From: Ralstonia sp. NFACC01
GTDB taxonomy: Bacteria > Pseudomonadota > Gammaproteobacteria > Burkholderiales > Burkholderiaceae
Direction: 5' to 3'
DNA: 64,000 nucleotides
Assembly: GCF_900115545.1 (NCBI RefSeq)
Contig: NZ_FOWV01000008.1
Location: 1-64,000 of the forward strand
Below, one piece after another: positions 42,085-51,092 of the stretch. A program made the position numbers and the translations under genes. Numbering within the stretch: position 1 is the first letter of the stretch; each line of letters starts with the position of its first letter. Below the pieces are notes generated by a model that saw only the letters and a list, made by a program, of their open reading frames with translations, ran no database searches and was not told where the DNA came from.

Positions 42085-44454
42085 TCAGAAGTTGTGCGTG
42101 AGGCGCAGCGCGAGCGTGCGGCCGGGCAGGATCGGGATGTAGCTGCTGCTGAGCGTGTTGCCGTACGTGTGCACGTTGAAGAGGTTGCGGGCAAAGAGGT
42201 CGATGCGCCAGCGCTTCCGGTGCCAGAAGAGGCTGCTGTCGACGCGCACGGCGCCGGGCACCCGAAACGACACATCACCATGCGCGTCGGCTCGGCCCTG
42301 CGCGCTGATGCCAAGCCCCACGCCGGCGCCTGCGAGCACGCCGCTTTGTATGGTGTACGTTGTCCAGAGCGCGGCGTTTCGGGCTGGCACGCCTGGTACG
42401 TAGCCGCCCGGTAGCCTCGCCGACATGCGAGAGGCCGACAACCACAACGACGCCTCCCAGCCGCGCACCACCGTGCCCTGCATCGACAGTTCCACGCCCT
42501 GGTTGGTTTGTTCGGCCAGTTGCGTGTAGTAGCCCGGGTGCGACACGTCTGCCAGGCTCACGTTCTTTGCGTCGATCCGGTAGAGCGCTGCCTGTGCCGT
42601 CAGCGTGTGGTGGGCGTTTTCCCACCGCAGGCCGGTTTCGACCTGGCGGCTGCGCTCGGGTTGCATGCCGGTGCCGTCATAGAAGTATCCCGTGTTGATC
42701 TGGAAGCCGCGCATGTAGTCGGCAAACCACGCTGTGCTTGGGGTGAGTTTGTAAAGCACGCCCACGGCAGGCGTCCAGACCACCCCTTTCAGTTGCGTAT
42801 GAGGCAGCACAGCGACGTAGTTGTTCGCGCGGATGGAACCTGACACCTCCCACCGATCGCTAATGGAGACATGATCGCGCAGCCGGAAGATCGATTGCCT
42901 CAACGTTTGCGACAACCGGTTGCCCGGAATGAATGTCGCCGCTGGCAGCGGTACGGGCGCAAACGGGTCTTGCGTGGCTTGTGCGATGAACCCCGGCTTG
43001 GTCAGGTTCTGCCGCTCCTGGATCTCTTCCCAGCCGAGGGTGAATGTGTGGCGCACCGCGTTGTGCGACAGGCTGCCCGTCAGCTCGTTCGACATGGCCC
43101 AGAGGTGGCTCTCTGTTTGGCGTAGCCCGCAGATCGTGTTGTTGGGCATGGCGTTATATGACGAAGCCGAGCCGAGGTCCCACTGGGCGGATTCCTCTCT
43201 TACAGATTCATAGCTCGCCCGCGAATGGATGGCCCAGTCATCGCTCAGGTTGCGCGAGGCCGTGTAGTAGACCCGCGTGCCGCTGCCTTCCACGCGGTCG
43301 TCTACGTTGCCGAAGGGAAGCTGCATGGGCACGCGGGCAGGTGCGCCGCCCAGCGCGAACGTGGCGGGCGGCACGGGCTGCCGGCTGGTGAGCGATTCGA
43401 TGCCGGCGATAATGCTTGTTGCGCTGTCGTTCCAGCCCAGCGCGGCGTGGACGTAGCTGACGCGGTGGCCCGCGTATCCGGCATCGCTGTCGGCCGTCGT
43501 GTCATTGAGCCCAACGAAGCGGTAAGACAACCCGTTGCCTCCGAAACCGCCGGCCAGGTCGGCTACCACCTTACGCCCGGTGTGCGAGCTGATCTCCATG
43601 GCGATGCTGCGCTGCGCGACGGCGGTTGGCGCCTTCAGGCTGGCATTGATGGCGCCGCCAGCCATGGTGACGCTCGCCACGTCTGCATTCGGCCCTTTGA
43701 TGACGTCGATCTCTTCCAGTGCGTCTACCGGCCGCAGCGAAGCAAGCTTGTCGGGCAAGCCATCCACCGAAATTGTGTTGGTCAGATAGCCGCGGATGGC
43801 GTAGAGGGGCGGTGCCGTCGGGTCAGCCAATACCGATGCCACGCCAGCCTGCGCCAGCGCTGCATTCAGTGAGGGCGGCTGTTGGCTGGCCAAGAGCCCG
43901 CGCGTGACTGTATTGATGGCGTGCGGCATGCTCGTCATCGGCATTTCAACGCGGGTGATGGCACTGCTGGAGAGCACCGCGAACCCTGTATCGCCAACGC
44001 CATGGACTTCCGATGGTGGCAGCGCGCCGATGTCGCGCGGCTGCGCGTCGGGGGTGCCAGCGCTGCCGGCCGCCACGACGGTGAGCGTGCCGTCGGGCAG
44101 CACGGAGAGCGCGAGCCCGCTGTTTTGCAGCGCCAGCCGGGCAGCGTCTGCTGCCGTCATCGTGCCGTCGATGGGGCCCGCCCAGCGGTCTTTCACGAGA
44201 CTGGATGCGAATGACACCGGCTGGCCGCTCAACCGCGTGATTTCCATCAGGACATGCTCGAGCGTCGATCGCTCGATATGCAATCGCTGGGGCTCGTCCG
44301 CAGCCACGGCATGCGCCTGCTGCGCCATCGACAGCACGATCAGCACGGCAGCCAGGCCAAGAGGGCGGGGCAAGGCACAAGGCGAGGATGTTATGAGGGA
44401 CAGCGCTGTCACCGTACGACGAAGGTCTGGAGAAACGGGAACAAAAGTTTCCAA
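42085..44454 (-). CDS. prhA: FecA-like TonB-dependent signalling receptor PrhA
   Basis: 789 aa. It has an N-terminal signal region (LGLAAVLIVLSMAQQAHA, cleavage near 49), an STN signalling domain at about 57-128 (LHIERSTLEHVLMEITRLSG), a plug domain (about 150-290), and a 22-strand barrel ending in the outer-membrane signature Phe (RLTHNF). The STN domain marks a FecA-type receptor that signals to a FecR-like protein rather than only importing iron. In R. solanacearum PrhA senses plant cell contact and starts the PrhR-PrhI cascade. Here it is far from prhIR, just beyond popA, but no other STN receptor is in the window. The STN fold is certain; the Prh role is inferred. Confidence 0.85.
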   Translation of the reverse strand: METFVPVSPDLRRTVTALSLITSSPCALPRPLGLAAVLIVLSMAQQAHAVAADEPQRLHIERSTLEHVLMEITRLSGQPVSFASSLVKDRWAGPIDGTMTAADAARLALQNSGLALSVLPDGTLTVVAAGSAGTPDAQPRDIGALPPSEVHGVGDTGFAVLSSSAITRVEMPMTSMPHAINTVTRGLLASQQPPSLNAALAQAGVASVLADPTAPPLYAIRGYLTNTISVDGLPDKLASLRPVDALEEIDVIKGPNADVASVTMAGGAINASLKAPTAVAQRSIAMEISSHTGRKVVADLAGGFGGNGLSYRFVGLNDTTADSDAGYAGHRVSYVHAALGWNDSATSIIAGIESLTSRQPVPPATFALGGAPARVPMQLPFGNVDDRVEGSGTRVYYTASRNLSDDWAIHSRASYESVREESAQWDLGSASSYNAMPNNTICGLRQTESHLWAMSNELTGSLSHNAVRHTFTLGWEEIQERQNLTKPGFIAQATQDPFAPVPLPAATFIPGNRLSQTLRQSIFRLRDHVSISDRWEVSGSIRANNYVAVLPHTQLKGVVWTPAVGVLYKLTPSTAWFADYMRGFQINTGYFYDGTGMQPERSRQVETGLRWENAHHTLTAQAALYRIDAKNVSLADVSHPGYYTQLAEQTNQGVELSMQGTVVRGWEASLWLSASRMSARLPGGYVPGVPARNAALWTTYTIQSGVLAGAGVGLGISAQGRADAHGDVSFRVPGAVRVDSSLFWHRKRWRIDLFARNLFNVHTYGNTLSSSYIPILPGRTLALRLTHNF

Positions 44455-45097
44455 GGCGTTCTGCTGCTTCGCAGGAACGGGCGGACCTGACGGCTAAGCG
44501 AACTCCCGAGGGCAGTGGTCCACCGCCGACCCGTTGCGTTTGATGCTCAAGGCGCCACGATGGATGCGCAAGCCGTCGAGCAGGCCATCGCAGCTCGGGT
44601 CACGGCTCTACCGCGATTTGCTTGGAAAGAAGTTTTGGATTGAGCGAGGCCCGCCCGCGGTGTTGCTAGGCGTGTGCGTCAGACAATGGCCGGCACGGAT
44701 CCGGAGGTCGAAGATGCGTACTCCGACTTGCGTGCTGTGCCAGTACACCCATGCCGAACTGGCGCTCGCATTTCGCTAGCGCGATCGACGGGATCCGCTT
44801 CTCGTTCATACCCCACCCGTATTTTTATTGTCGTGAAACGAGCGCTGATTACGCAGGAACCGTGCCATGTTTCCCCTCTGGAGTAGGGGGTGGATTTCTT
44901 CCGCGCCACTTGACGGAGTTACTCGGCACAGCCCAACGCTGTGACAGATCGGACGAGCTTTTTCTTTTGCGAAAGGAATTCGATTGGCGAGACCCGCTTC
45001 GCCTTGCAACGGCTCGTTTCGCCCTGTGGCACCGCCTTGCAGCGGCCGCCCGCTATGGTTATCGCCGTACGTGACTCGTTCTTCCGCCGTGGTGCTT
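44455..45097. other. Region between prhA and the SET-domain gene
   Basis: 643 bases with no supported gene; short reading frames on both strands lack ribosome sites and family motifs. It contains the hrpII box at 44998 and presumably the prhA promoter. I could not recognise an insertion sequence remnant. Confidence 0.4.
44998..45021 (+). promoter_or_regulatory. hrpII box for the SET-domain gene
   Basis: TTCG at 44998-45001 and 45018-45021 are separated by 16 bases. CTATGG at 45053-45058 is the same hexamer, at nearly the same spacing, as in the hrpK promoter. Transcription would start near 45065, just before the chosen ATG. Confidence 0.85.
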
Positions 45098-46000
45098 ATG
45101 CTGTCCTCAACGTCTTGCTTTGCCGATGCGCTGGTCGATCGTATTCGCTTGTCGCTCCAGCGGGCAGCCGAGACGAGCGGACTCGCAGCGCGGCACGAAC
45201 GCTTTTACGAAGCCGCTCAGGCGCTGCGCTCCGAAATTCTGGAATTGGTGTCCGAAGAACCGGACGATCGCGCCGTGCTGAAGTGTGCTCAGGCCTTTCG
45301 AGAAGAGACGCAGGCATTCAAGCAGGCGCATGCCATTGTGCGACTCACGTATTCGCCCGAGGTCGATCAGCGCTATCCGTTTCGCGATGAAATGGAGCAG
45401 CCCATTCTCATCACCACGCTGGAGCCGACCGGGCGCGCCAGAGACCGCTTCGAGCGTTACCCGTCGGACGCCGTATGGCCGTATCTGCAAGCCGATGTGG
45501 CGCCCAGGGTGCGTGGCGCGCTGTACCAACACACGCTTGTGTGCCGGCGGCTGCTGCGCGCTGATCTACGTGACATGCACGAGGAAGCGCTCATTGGCGA
45601 GCGCGGCGTATTTGCCGCGCGGGACATTGCCGTGGGCGAATGCCTCGGCGTCTACGGCGGCCGGCTTCTGACGCCCGCCACTTATTACACCTGCCTGGAC
45701 GATTCGTTCGTGCTGAGCACCAGCGCCGGCGGTATCGATTCGTGGGTCGACGGTGAAAACATCCTGGCGATGGCCAATACCATCTTTACCTACGAACGTG
45801 GAGAGGCCGATCGGCAGGCGGAGTCCGGCTACAACATGGAGGCCGCAGTGTTTGAGGCGACGTCACGTTGCGGACGACGCTTTTCCATCCGCGCCTTCTT
45901 TGCGACCGAGCGCGTGGCCGCCGGTGCCGAGTTGCGCTGGAACTATCGATATGCTCCGGAGCTGATTCGCCAACGGTTTGGTGGCCAGGCTGCGGTTTAG
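45098..46000 (+). CDS. SET-domain protein, putative T3SS effector
   Basis: 300 aa from the ATG at 45098; upstream in-frame starts precede the predicted transcription start. No ribosome site is obvious. Residues 1-160 are helical with a Ser/Thr/Ala-rich beginning. Residues 165-290 resemble a SET methyltransferase fold: GERGVFAARDIAVGECLGVY (167-186) matches the G-x-G-V-F-A...GE-x-L...Y-G motif, and ELRWNYRY (278-285) matches the closing E-L-x-x-D-Y-x-Y motif, with Asn in place of Asp. The middle N-H-S-C-x-P-N motif is not conserved (about 222-250), so activity is uncertain. SET proteins methylate protein lysines; bacterial examples act on host histones. It is monocistronic, with its own hrpII box. 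Confidence 0.75.
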   Translation: MLSSTSCFADALVDRIRLSLQRAAETSGLAARHERFYEAAQALRSEILELVSEEPDDRAVLKCAQAFREETQAFKQAHAIVRLTYSPEVDQRYPFRDEMEQPILITTLEPTGRARDRFERYPSDAVWPYLQADVAPRVRGALYQHTLVCRRLLRADLRDMHEEALIGERGVFAARDIAVGECLGVYGGRLLTPATYYTCLDDSFVLSTSAGGIDSWVDGENILAMANTIFTYERGEADRQAESGYNMEAAVFEATSRCGRRFSIRAFFATERVAAGAELRWNYRYAPELIRQRFGGQAAV

Positions 46001-46521
46001 ACGCTCCACGAATGTGTGTCCGAGCTGACGCACGGCCAGGCGTTCGAATTCAACGCGCGCAGCAGATCGCAGCTCGATAACCAAGCTGATCCCCATCTGC
46101 ATACGAGACTTAAAATAATTTCAGATCGGAAATTTTTGCGCCGCCAAGATTCAAAAAAGCTCAAATCTGGTGCGCCTTCATTCGCTTCGTTTTGATCAGA
46201 TGTGCCGCCACGCCAGTCCTGGCGCCATACGGCTCATGAGCGGCAACGTGTGCACGCGGTCGCATGCACAGGTTTGAAGCACGCTGCGGCATCTGCGTCG
46301 CATTCAAGATTCCTTGTGTGATGCCGTCATTTTCCGTCGAAGCAGCCTGGGCAATCTTGTAGCGCGACGGCTTTGAAGATCGGTCAACGACAGCCGCACA
46401 TGTCTTCAAGATTCTCCTGCTTCAACGCATGCACCTGAGCGCATCGCCAGTTGGCCCCGGCGATGGCGTTGCGCAGGTCATGACGTCTCTCTCTGACGCC
46501 GCTGAAACAGGAATGAAGCAA
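46001..46521. other. Gene-free stretch before the chemotaxis receptor gene
   Basis: The stretch 46100-46160 is notably AT-rich for this window and probably holds the promoter of the chemotaxis receptor gene. No gene, RNA or correctly spaced hrpII box was seen. Confidence 0.4.
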
Positions 46522-48153
46522 ATGAGACTCTCGGATATGAAGATCGGGGTGCGCCTCGGTGCAGCGTTCGCACTTGTCGTGGCGCTGCTGATCGGGACTG
46601 CCGCGGTCGGCATCCAACGGCTGGACGACAACAACACGAAGATGGGCCGGATCGTCAGCGAGCGCTATTCGCTCATCGCGCTGAGCAATCAGATCAAGAA
46701 CAACGGCTACAAGGCCAACGGGATCCTCAGCAATCTGCTGCTGGCAACGTCGGCCGACCAGAAAGCGAAGTACATGAGCGACTACGCGGCCATCCGCCAA
46801 GCCAACGGACAAGCGTATGGGCGGCTGGAGAAGATGCTGAAGACCGATGCGGGCAAGGCGCTCTTCAAGGAACAGTTCGACGCGCGATCGGCTTACGGTG
46901 CCGGCGTGCGCAAGTTCTTCGAGCTGGTCGATGCCAACAAGCCCGAAGATGCACGCGTTCTGTACCAGGGTGACATGAGCCGCCTGCAAGACCAGTACTA
47001 CGTGCTGGTCGACAAGATGGTGGACCACCAAGCCAGCGAGATGGAACACGACGTGGGCGAAGCCGCCGCGCAAGGCGCCAACGCGAAGATCCAGATGATC
47101 GTGCTGGCCGTGCTGGCCACCCTGCTTGCCATTGCCACCGGTGGTTTCATTACCCGCACGATCACCGGCCCGATCAACCGTGCCGTACATCTGGCCGAAG
47201 CCGTGGCGCAGGGCAACCTGACGCATCGTCTGGAGGTTGGCGCGCAAGACGAGATCGGCCGTTTGCTGGCCGCGCTCAAGCGCATGACCGAGAACCTGCA
47301 CGGGATCGTCGGCCGTGTGCGAGTCGGTACGGACACCATCGCGCGCGCATCGCGCGAGGTGGCCAGCGGCAACATCGATCTCTCCAGCCGGACCGAGCAA
47401 CAGGCCAGCTCACTGGAAGAAACGGCGGCGGCCATGGAGCAGCTCACCTCCACCGTCAAGCAGAACGCCGACAACGCGCATGAAGCCAGCCGGCTGGCAT
47501 CCAATGCATCGCTGGTGGCCAGCAAGGGCGGCGATGCCGTTGGCGAGGCGATCGAAACCATGAGCACCATCAATGCGTCGTCACGCAAGATCGTCGACAT
47601 CATCGGCGTGATCGACAGCATCGCGTTTCAGACGAACATCCTCGCGCTCAATGCCGCGGTGGAAGCTGCCCGCGCCGGCGAGCAGGGCCGAGGCTTTGCC
47701 GTGGTGGCCGGCGAGGTGCGCAGCCTGGCGCAGCGTAGCGCGGCAGCGGCCAAGGAGATCAAGGCGCTGATCGAAGACTCGGTCAGCCATGTCGGCACCG
47801 GCACCGCCAAGGTGGAAGAGGCCGGCCAGATCATCCGCGACGTGGTGGCGGGTATCCAGAACGTGACGAACATCGTTTCCGAGATCAGCGCATCGAGCCG
47901 CGAGCAGAGCGAAGGCATCGAGCAGATCAACGAGGCCATCACCCAGATGGACAAGGTCACGCAGGAAAACGCGTCGCTGGTGGAGGAAAGCGCGACATCG
48001 GCGCAGGCGCTGCAGGACCAGGCCGATCAGCTGGCCGATATGGTCAGCGCCTTCACGCTGCATGGCGACATGCAGGGCCCAGCGCATGGCACGCAGGCCG
48101 ACGCGGCGCCCCTGGCACATGCTGGCTGGGCGCGAACACAAACACTTTCGTAA
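46522..48153 (+). CDS. Methyl-accepting chemotaxis protein
   Basis: 543 aa from the ATG at 46522; AGGA lies 8 bases upstream, and [13 protein letters not shown] is a common start in this family. First membrane helix about 13-32 ([18 protein letters not shown]), a four-helix-bundle periplasmic sensor (35-190) with [19 protein letters not shown], a second membrane helix about 195-215, a HAMP domain, and the conserved signalling tip ([20 protein letters not shown]). It tunes the flagellar kinase CheA to an external ligand, which cannot be read from the sequence. The C-terminal pentapeptide for CheR docking is absent. No link to HrpB control is visible. Confidence 0.93.
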   Translation: MRLSDMKIGVRLGAAFALVVALLIGTAAVGIQRLDDNNTKMGRIVSERYSLIALSNQIKNNGYKANGILSNLLLATSADQKAKYMSDYAAIRQANGQAYGRLEKMLKTDAGKALFKEQFDARSAYGAGVRKFFELVDANKPEDARVLYQGDMSRLQDQYYVLVDKMVDHQASEMEHDVGEAAAQGANAKIQMIVLAVLATLLAIATGGFITRTITGPINRAVHLAEAVAQGNLTHRLEVGAQDEIGRLLAALKRMTENLHGIVGRVRVGTDTIARASREVASGNIDLSSRTEQQASSLEETAAAMEQLTSTVKQNADNAHEASRLASNASLVASKGGDAVGEAIETMSTINASSRKIVDIIGVIDSIAFQTNILALNAAVEAARAGEQGRGFAVVAGEVRSLAQRSAAAAKEIKALIEDSVSHVGTGTAKVEEAGQIIRDVVAGIQNVTNIVSEISASSREQSEGIEQINEAITQMDKVTQENASLVEESATSAQALQDQADQLADMVSAFTLHGDMQGPAHGTQADAAPLAHAGWARTQTLS

Positions 48154-48406
48154 CTCGTCGTTGTCGTTGTTGTTGTCGCAGTGATGTTGCAGTCAGCAGT
48201 CCAACGGAGGAGGCACGGGCCGTCGCCAGACGGCTCGTCACAGAAGGAATCGACGTAGCGCCTGCCTTGGCGTTTCGAACGGTCCCGCCATTTGCCGAAC
48301 AGGTGTCTGCTGCGCAACCGCTGTGCTGGTCGGGGGATTGCGCGCGCGTGCGCCGGAGTGCCGATGGCGGGGTCAACCCACGGTGTCTCTTATCTCCTGA
48401 AAAACC

Positions 48407-51013
48407 ATGTCTTCGCACGCTCCTCAAATGGCCGACCCGGGTTCGGCCGCAGCGTTTGACCCATCTAACACGTTGACTGGCACTGCCGCGGCGGCGCCCC
48501 CAACCACCCCTGTCACGCAGTTGATCGATGCCTATCGCGAGCACGGGCACCGTCGCGCGCGCCTGGACCCGCTCGCACGCGTGCCCCTGCCCGAAGTGCC
48601 CGAGCTTCGCCTGCGGTTTCACGGCCTGGACCCTGCGCAGAAGCGCGAGCCGGCAAGCACGGTCCTGCCCACTGCGGCGACGATGCAGGCGCTCGAATGG
48701 CAGCTCAAGCGCGTGTACTGCGGAACGATCGGTCTCGATTGCAGCAGCGTGCGCAAGCGCCAGCGCCGCGCGTGGCTCTATGCCCGCATGGAGGCGGAAT
48801 TGCTGGCGCCGCCGCTTGCCCCGGACCAGAAGCGTTGGCTGCTGCGCAGGCTGGTGGCGGCAGAGATGTGGGAGCGTCTTGCTGCCGGCACGTTCGCGCA
48901 TGCCAAGCGCTTCTCTCTTGAGGGCTGCGAGAGCCTGGTGCCGCTGCTCGATACGCTGGTTGAGGCGGGCGCCGGACATGGCGTGCGGCAGGTATTTCTC
49001 GGCTTGCCGCATCGTGGACGCTTGAACACGCTCGTCAACGTGATGGGCGTAGATGCGCGGGGCATGCTCGATCGGCTCGATCCGGATTCGGAAGTCGCTT
49101 TCAGCCAGCGGGATCTGCCGTATCACCTTGGTGGCGTTGCGCGCCGGATGGTTGCCGACAATGAGGTCACGCTGGTGCTGGCACCCAATCCATCGCATCT
49201 GCAGAGCGTGTACCCGGTCGTGTGTGGCATGGCCCGCGCGCATGTGGACGAGCATCCCGGCACGCCGTGCCTGCCGGTGATAGTGCATGGCGATGCGGCG
49301 TTCGCCGGGCAGGGTGTCGTCATGGAGACACTGAACCTGACGCGCCGCAGCGGCTACACGGCGGGCGGCGTCGTGCACGTGATCGTCAATAACCAGATCG
49401 GTTTTACGACACCCAACGTGATGGACGTGCGTGCCAGCGACTACTGCACCGACGTGACACGCATGGTCGATGCGCCGGTGCTTCACGTCAATGCAGACGG
49501 CCCCGAAGCCGTCCTGCGCGCCGCGCGCATTGCCATCGAATACCGCATGGAGCATGGCGCCGATATCGTCATCGATCTGGTCGGCTATCGCCGCCTCGGA
49601 CACTCGGAGCACGACACGCCTACCGTGACGCAGCCTGCGCTGCACGCGGCCATTGGCGCACACCCGACCGTCACGGAGCTGTATCACGCCGCCAGCGCAG
49701 AACTCGCGCGCCTGGCGGATCTGCGTGACGCGGCCGTGCGCGACTTGCACGCAGGCCCCCAGGCTGCGCCGCATGCAGCCGATGTTTCGCTGCCACACGG
49801 CGTTGCGCGCCGCCCGCTCCAGCCGGTGTCATTGCAGCGCGTGCAGGCATTGACGCAGACGCTCACCACACCGCCCGACGACGTGCTCCTGCACGATGTG
49901 GTGCGCGGACTTTGCGAGCGGTGGCGTACTGCGGTCTCGAGCAATGCACACACGGTCGACTGGTGCCTGGCTGAAAACCTCGCCCATGCCACGCTGCTGG
50001 AAGACGGGCACAGTATCCGGCTGTCCGGCATGGACGTTGGGCGCGGCACCTTCATGCATCGGCACGCGGTGTGGCACTCGCAGGCGATGCTGTCCGACGA
50101 GGGCGACCGATACGTTCCGCTGCAGCACGTGGCGTCGTGTCAGGGCGCGTTCGATGTCGTCAACTCGCCGTTGTCGGAAGAAGCCGCGTTGGGCTTCGAG
50201 TACGGCTACAGCGTACAGACCCGTACACGGCTCACGCTGTGGGAGGCGCAGTTCGGCGATTTCGTCAACGGCGCCCAGGTCTTTATCGACCAGTACATCG
50301 CTTCGGGTGAATACAAGTGGGGTTGCCAGTCTGCATTGGCGATGTTGCTGCCGCACGGCCACGAGGGCGTCGGACCGGAACATTCCAGCGGATTCCTGGG
50401 GCGCTTTCTCCAGCTTTGCGCGGATGACAACATGCGCGTGGTCATGCCGTCGACGTCGGGCCAATGGTTCCATTTGCTGCGCGACCAAGCCACGCTGGCA
50501 ACGCCCAAGCCGCTGATCGTTATGTCGCCCAAGACGGAACTGCACGGCAACGGGCGTTCGCATTCGCGCGTGCAGGAGGTGATCGACGGATGCTTCATGC
50601 CCGTGCTGGCCGATGCCTGGGTGACCGACACGCAAACCATCACGCGTGTGGTGCTGTGCAGCGGCAAGTTCTTCTACGAACTGCATGCGCAGCGCGAGCG
50701 CGATGCCTGCGCAGATGTGGCGTTGGTGCGCGTTGAGCAGCTCTACCCGTTTCCGCAGGAGCCACTTGTGGTTGCGCTGCGGGCATTTCCGAACGTGAAG
50801 GAAATCGTCTGGGCGCAGGAGGAGGACGCCAACCAGGGCGCATGGCGCTTCGTGCGCGACGCGCTGGAGTTGTGTCTACCGGAGGGGAGCCGACTGGCCA
50901 ATGTGTGCCGCAGCGCAACGCCGTCGGGCGCGCATGCGTCGGTGCGCGCGCATCAAGCGGAGCAGCGTCGCCTGGTTGCTGCTGCGTTTGGCGTGCTGCG
51001 TTACGGACGCTGA
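48407..51013 (+). CDS. 2-oxoglutarate dehydrogenase E1 paralogue (SucA-like)
   Basis: 868 aa. Thiamine-diphosphate E1 blocks are present: GLPHRGRLNTLVNVMG near 205, VHVIVNNQIGFTT near 325, YRRLGHSEHDTP near 390, SEEAALGFEYGYS and LTLWEAQFGDFVNG near 600, and HGHEGVGPEHSSGFLGRFLQ near 650. Family members decarboxylate 2-oxoglutarate and pass succinyl groups to the E2 protein. It is somewhat shorter than housekeeping SucA (about 930-950 aa), and no sucB (E2) or lpd (E3) gene follows. So it is a stand-alone paralogue that must use E2 from elsewhere or act as a decarboxylase or carboligase. It is convergent with a KgtP-like permease gene. Confidence 0.88.
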   Translation: MSSHAPQMADPGSAAAFDPSNTLTGTAAAAPPTTPVTQLIDAYREHGHRRARLDPLARVPLPEVPELRLRFHGLDPAQKREPASTVLPTAATMQALEWQLKRVYCGTIGLDCSSVRKRQRRAWLYARMEAELLAPPLAPDQKRWLLRRLVAAEMWERLAAGTFAHAKRFSLEGCESLVPLLDTLVEAGAGHGVRQVFLGLPHRGRLNTLVNVMGVDARGMLDRLDPDSEVAFSQRDLPYHLGGVARRMVADNEVTLVLAPNPSHLQSVYPVVCGMARAHVDEHPGTPCLPVIVHGDAAFAGQGVVMETLNLTRRSGYTAGGVVHVIVNNQIGFTTPNVMDVRASDYCTDVTRMVDAPVLHVNADGPEAVLRAARIAIEYRMEHGADIVIDLVGYRRLGHSEHDTPTVTQPALHAAIGAHPTVTELYHAASAELARLADLRDAAVRDLHAGPQAAPHAADVSLPHGVARRPLQPVSLQRVQALTQTLTTPPDDVLLHDVVRGLCERWRTAVSSNAHTVDWCLAENLAHATLLEDGHSIRLSGMDVGRGTFMHRHAVWHSQAMLSDEGDRYVPLQHVASCQGAFDVVNSPLSEEAALGFEYGYSVQTRTRLTLWEAQFGDFVNGAQVFIDQYIASGEYKWGCQSALAMLLPHGHEGVGPEHSSGFLGRFLQLCADDNMRVVMPSTSGQWFHLLRDQATLATPKPLIVMSPKTELHGNGRSHSRVQEVIDGCFMPVLADAWVTDTQTITRVVLCSGKFFYELHAQRERDACADVALVRVEQLYPFPQEPLVVALRAFPNVKEIVWAQEEDANQGAWRFVRDALELCLPEGSRLANVCRSATPSGAHASVRAHQAEQRRLVAAAFGVLRYGR

Positions 51014-51092
51014 TGCAGAAAGCTCGGCCGCGACCGCCGTTTGAGACATCGGTGGTCGCGGTACGGGCTTGTGGTTGAAGCGCGAGCCGCGA

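Noticed and set aside
44534-44779. Small open frames between prhA and the SET gene
   Set aside because: No ribosome sites or motifs; length is expected by chance at this GC content.
48276-48299. CGAA-N16-CGAA, a tenth hrpII-type match on the minus strand
   Set aside because: It points toward the 3' end of the chemotaxis receptor gene with no gene in that direction; about two chance matches are expected in the window.
48053-49798. 581-codon minus-strand frame over the E1 gene
   Set aside because: The plus strand carries conserved thiamine-enzyme motifs throughout; the minus frame has no recognisable domain.
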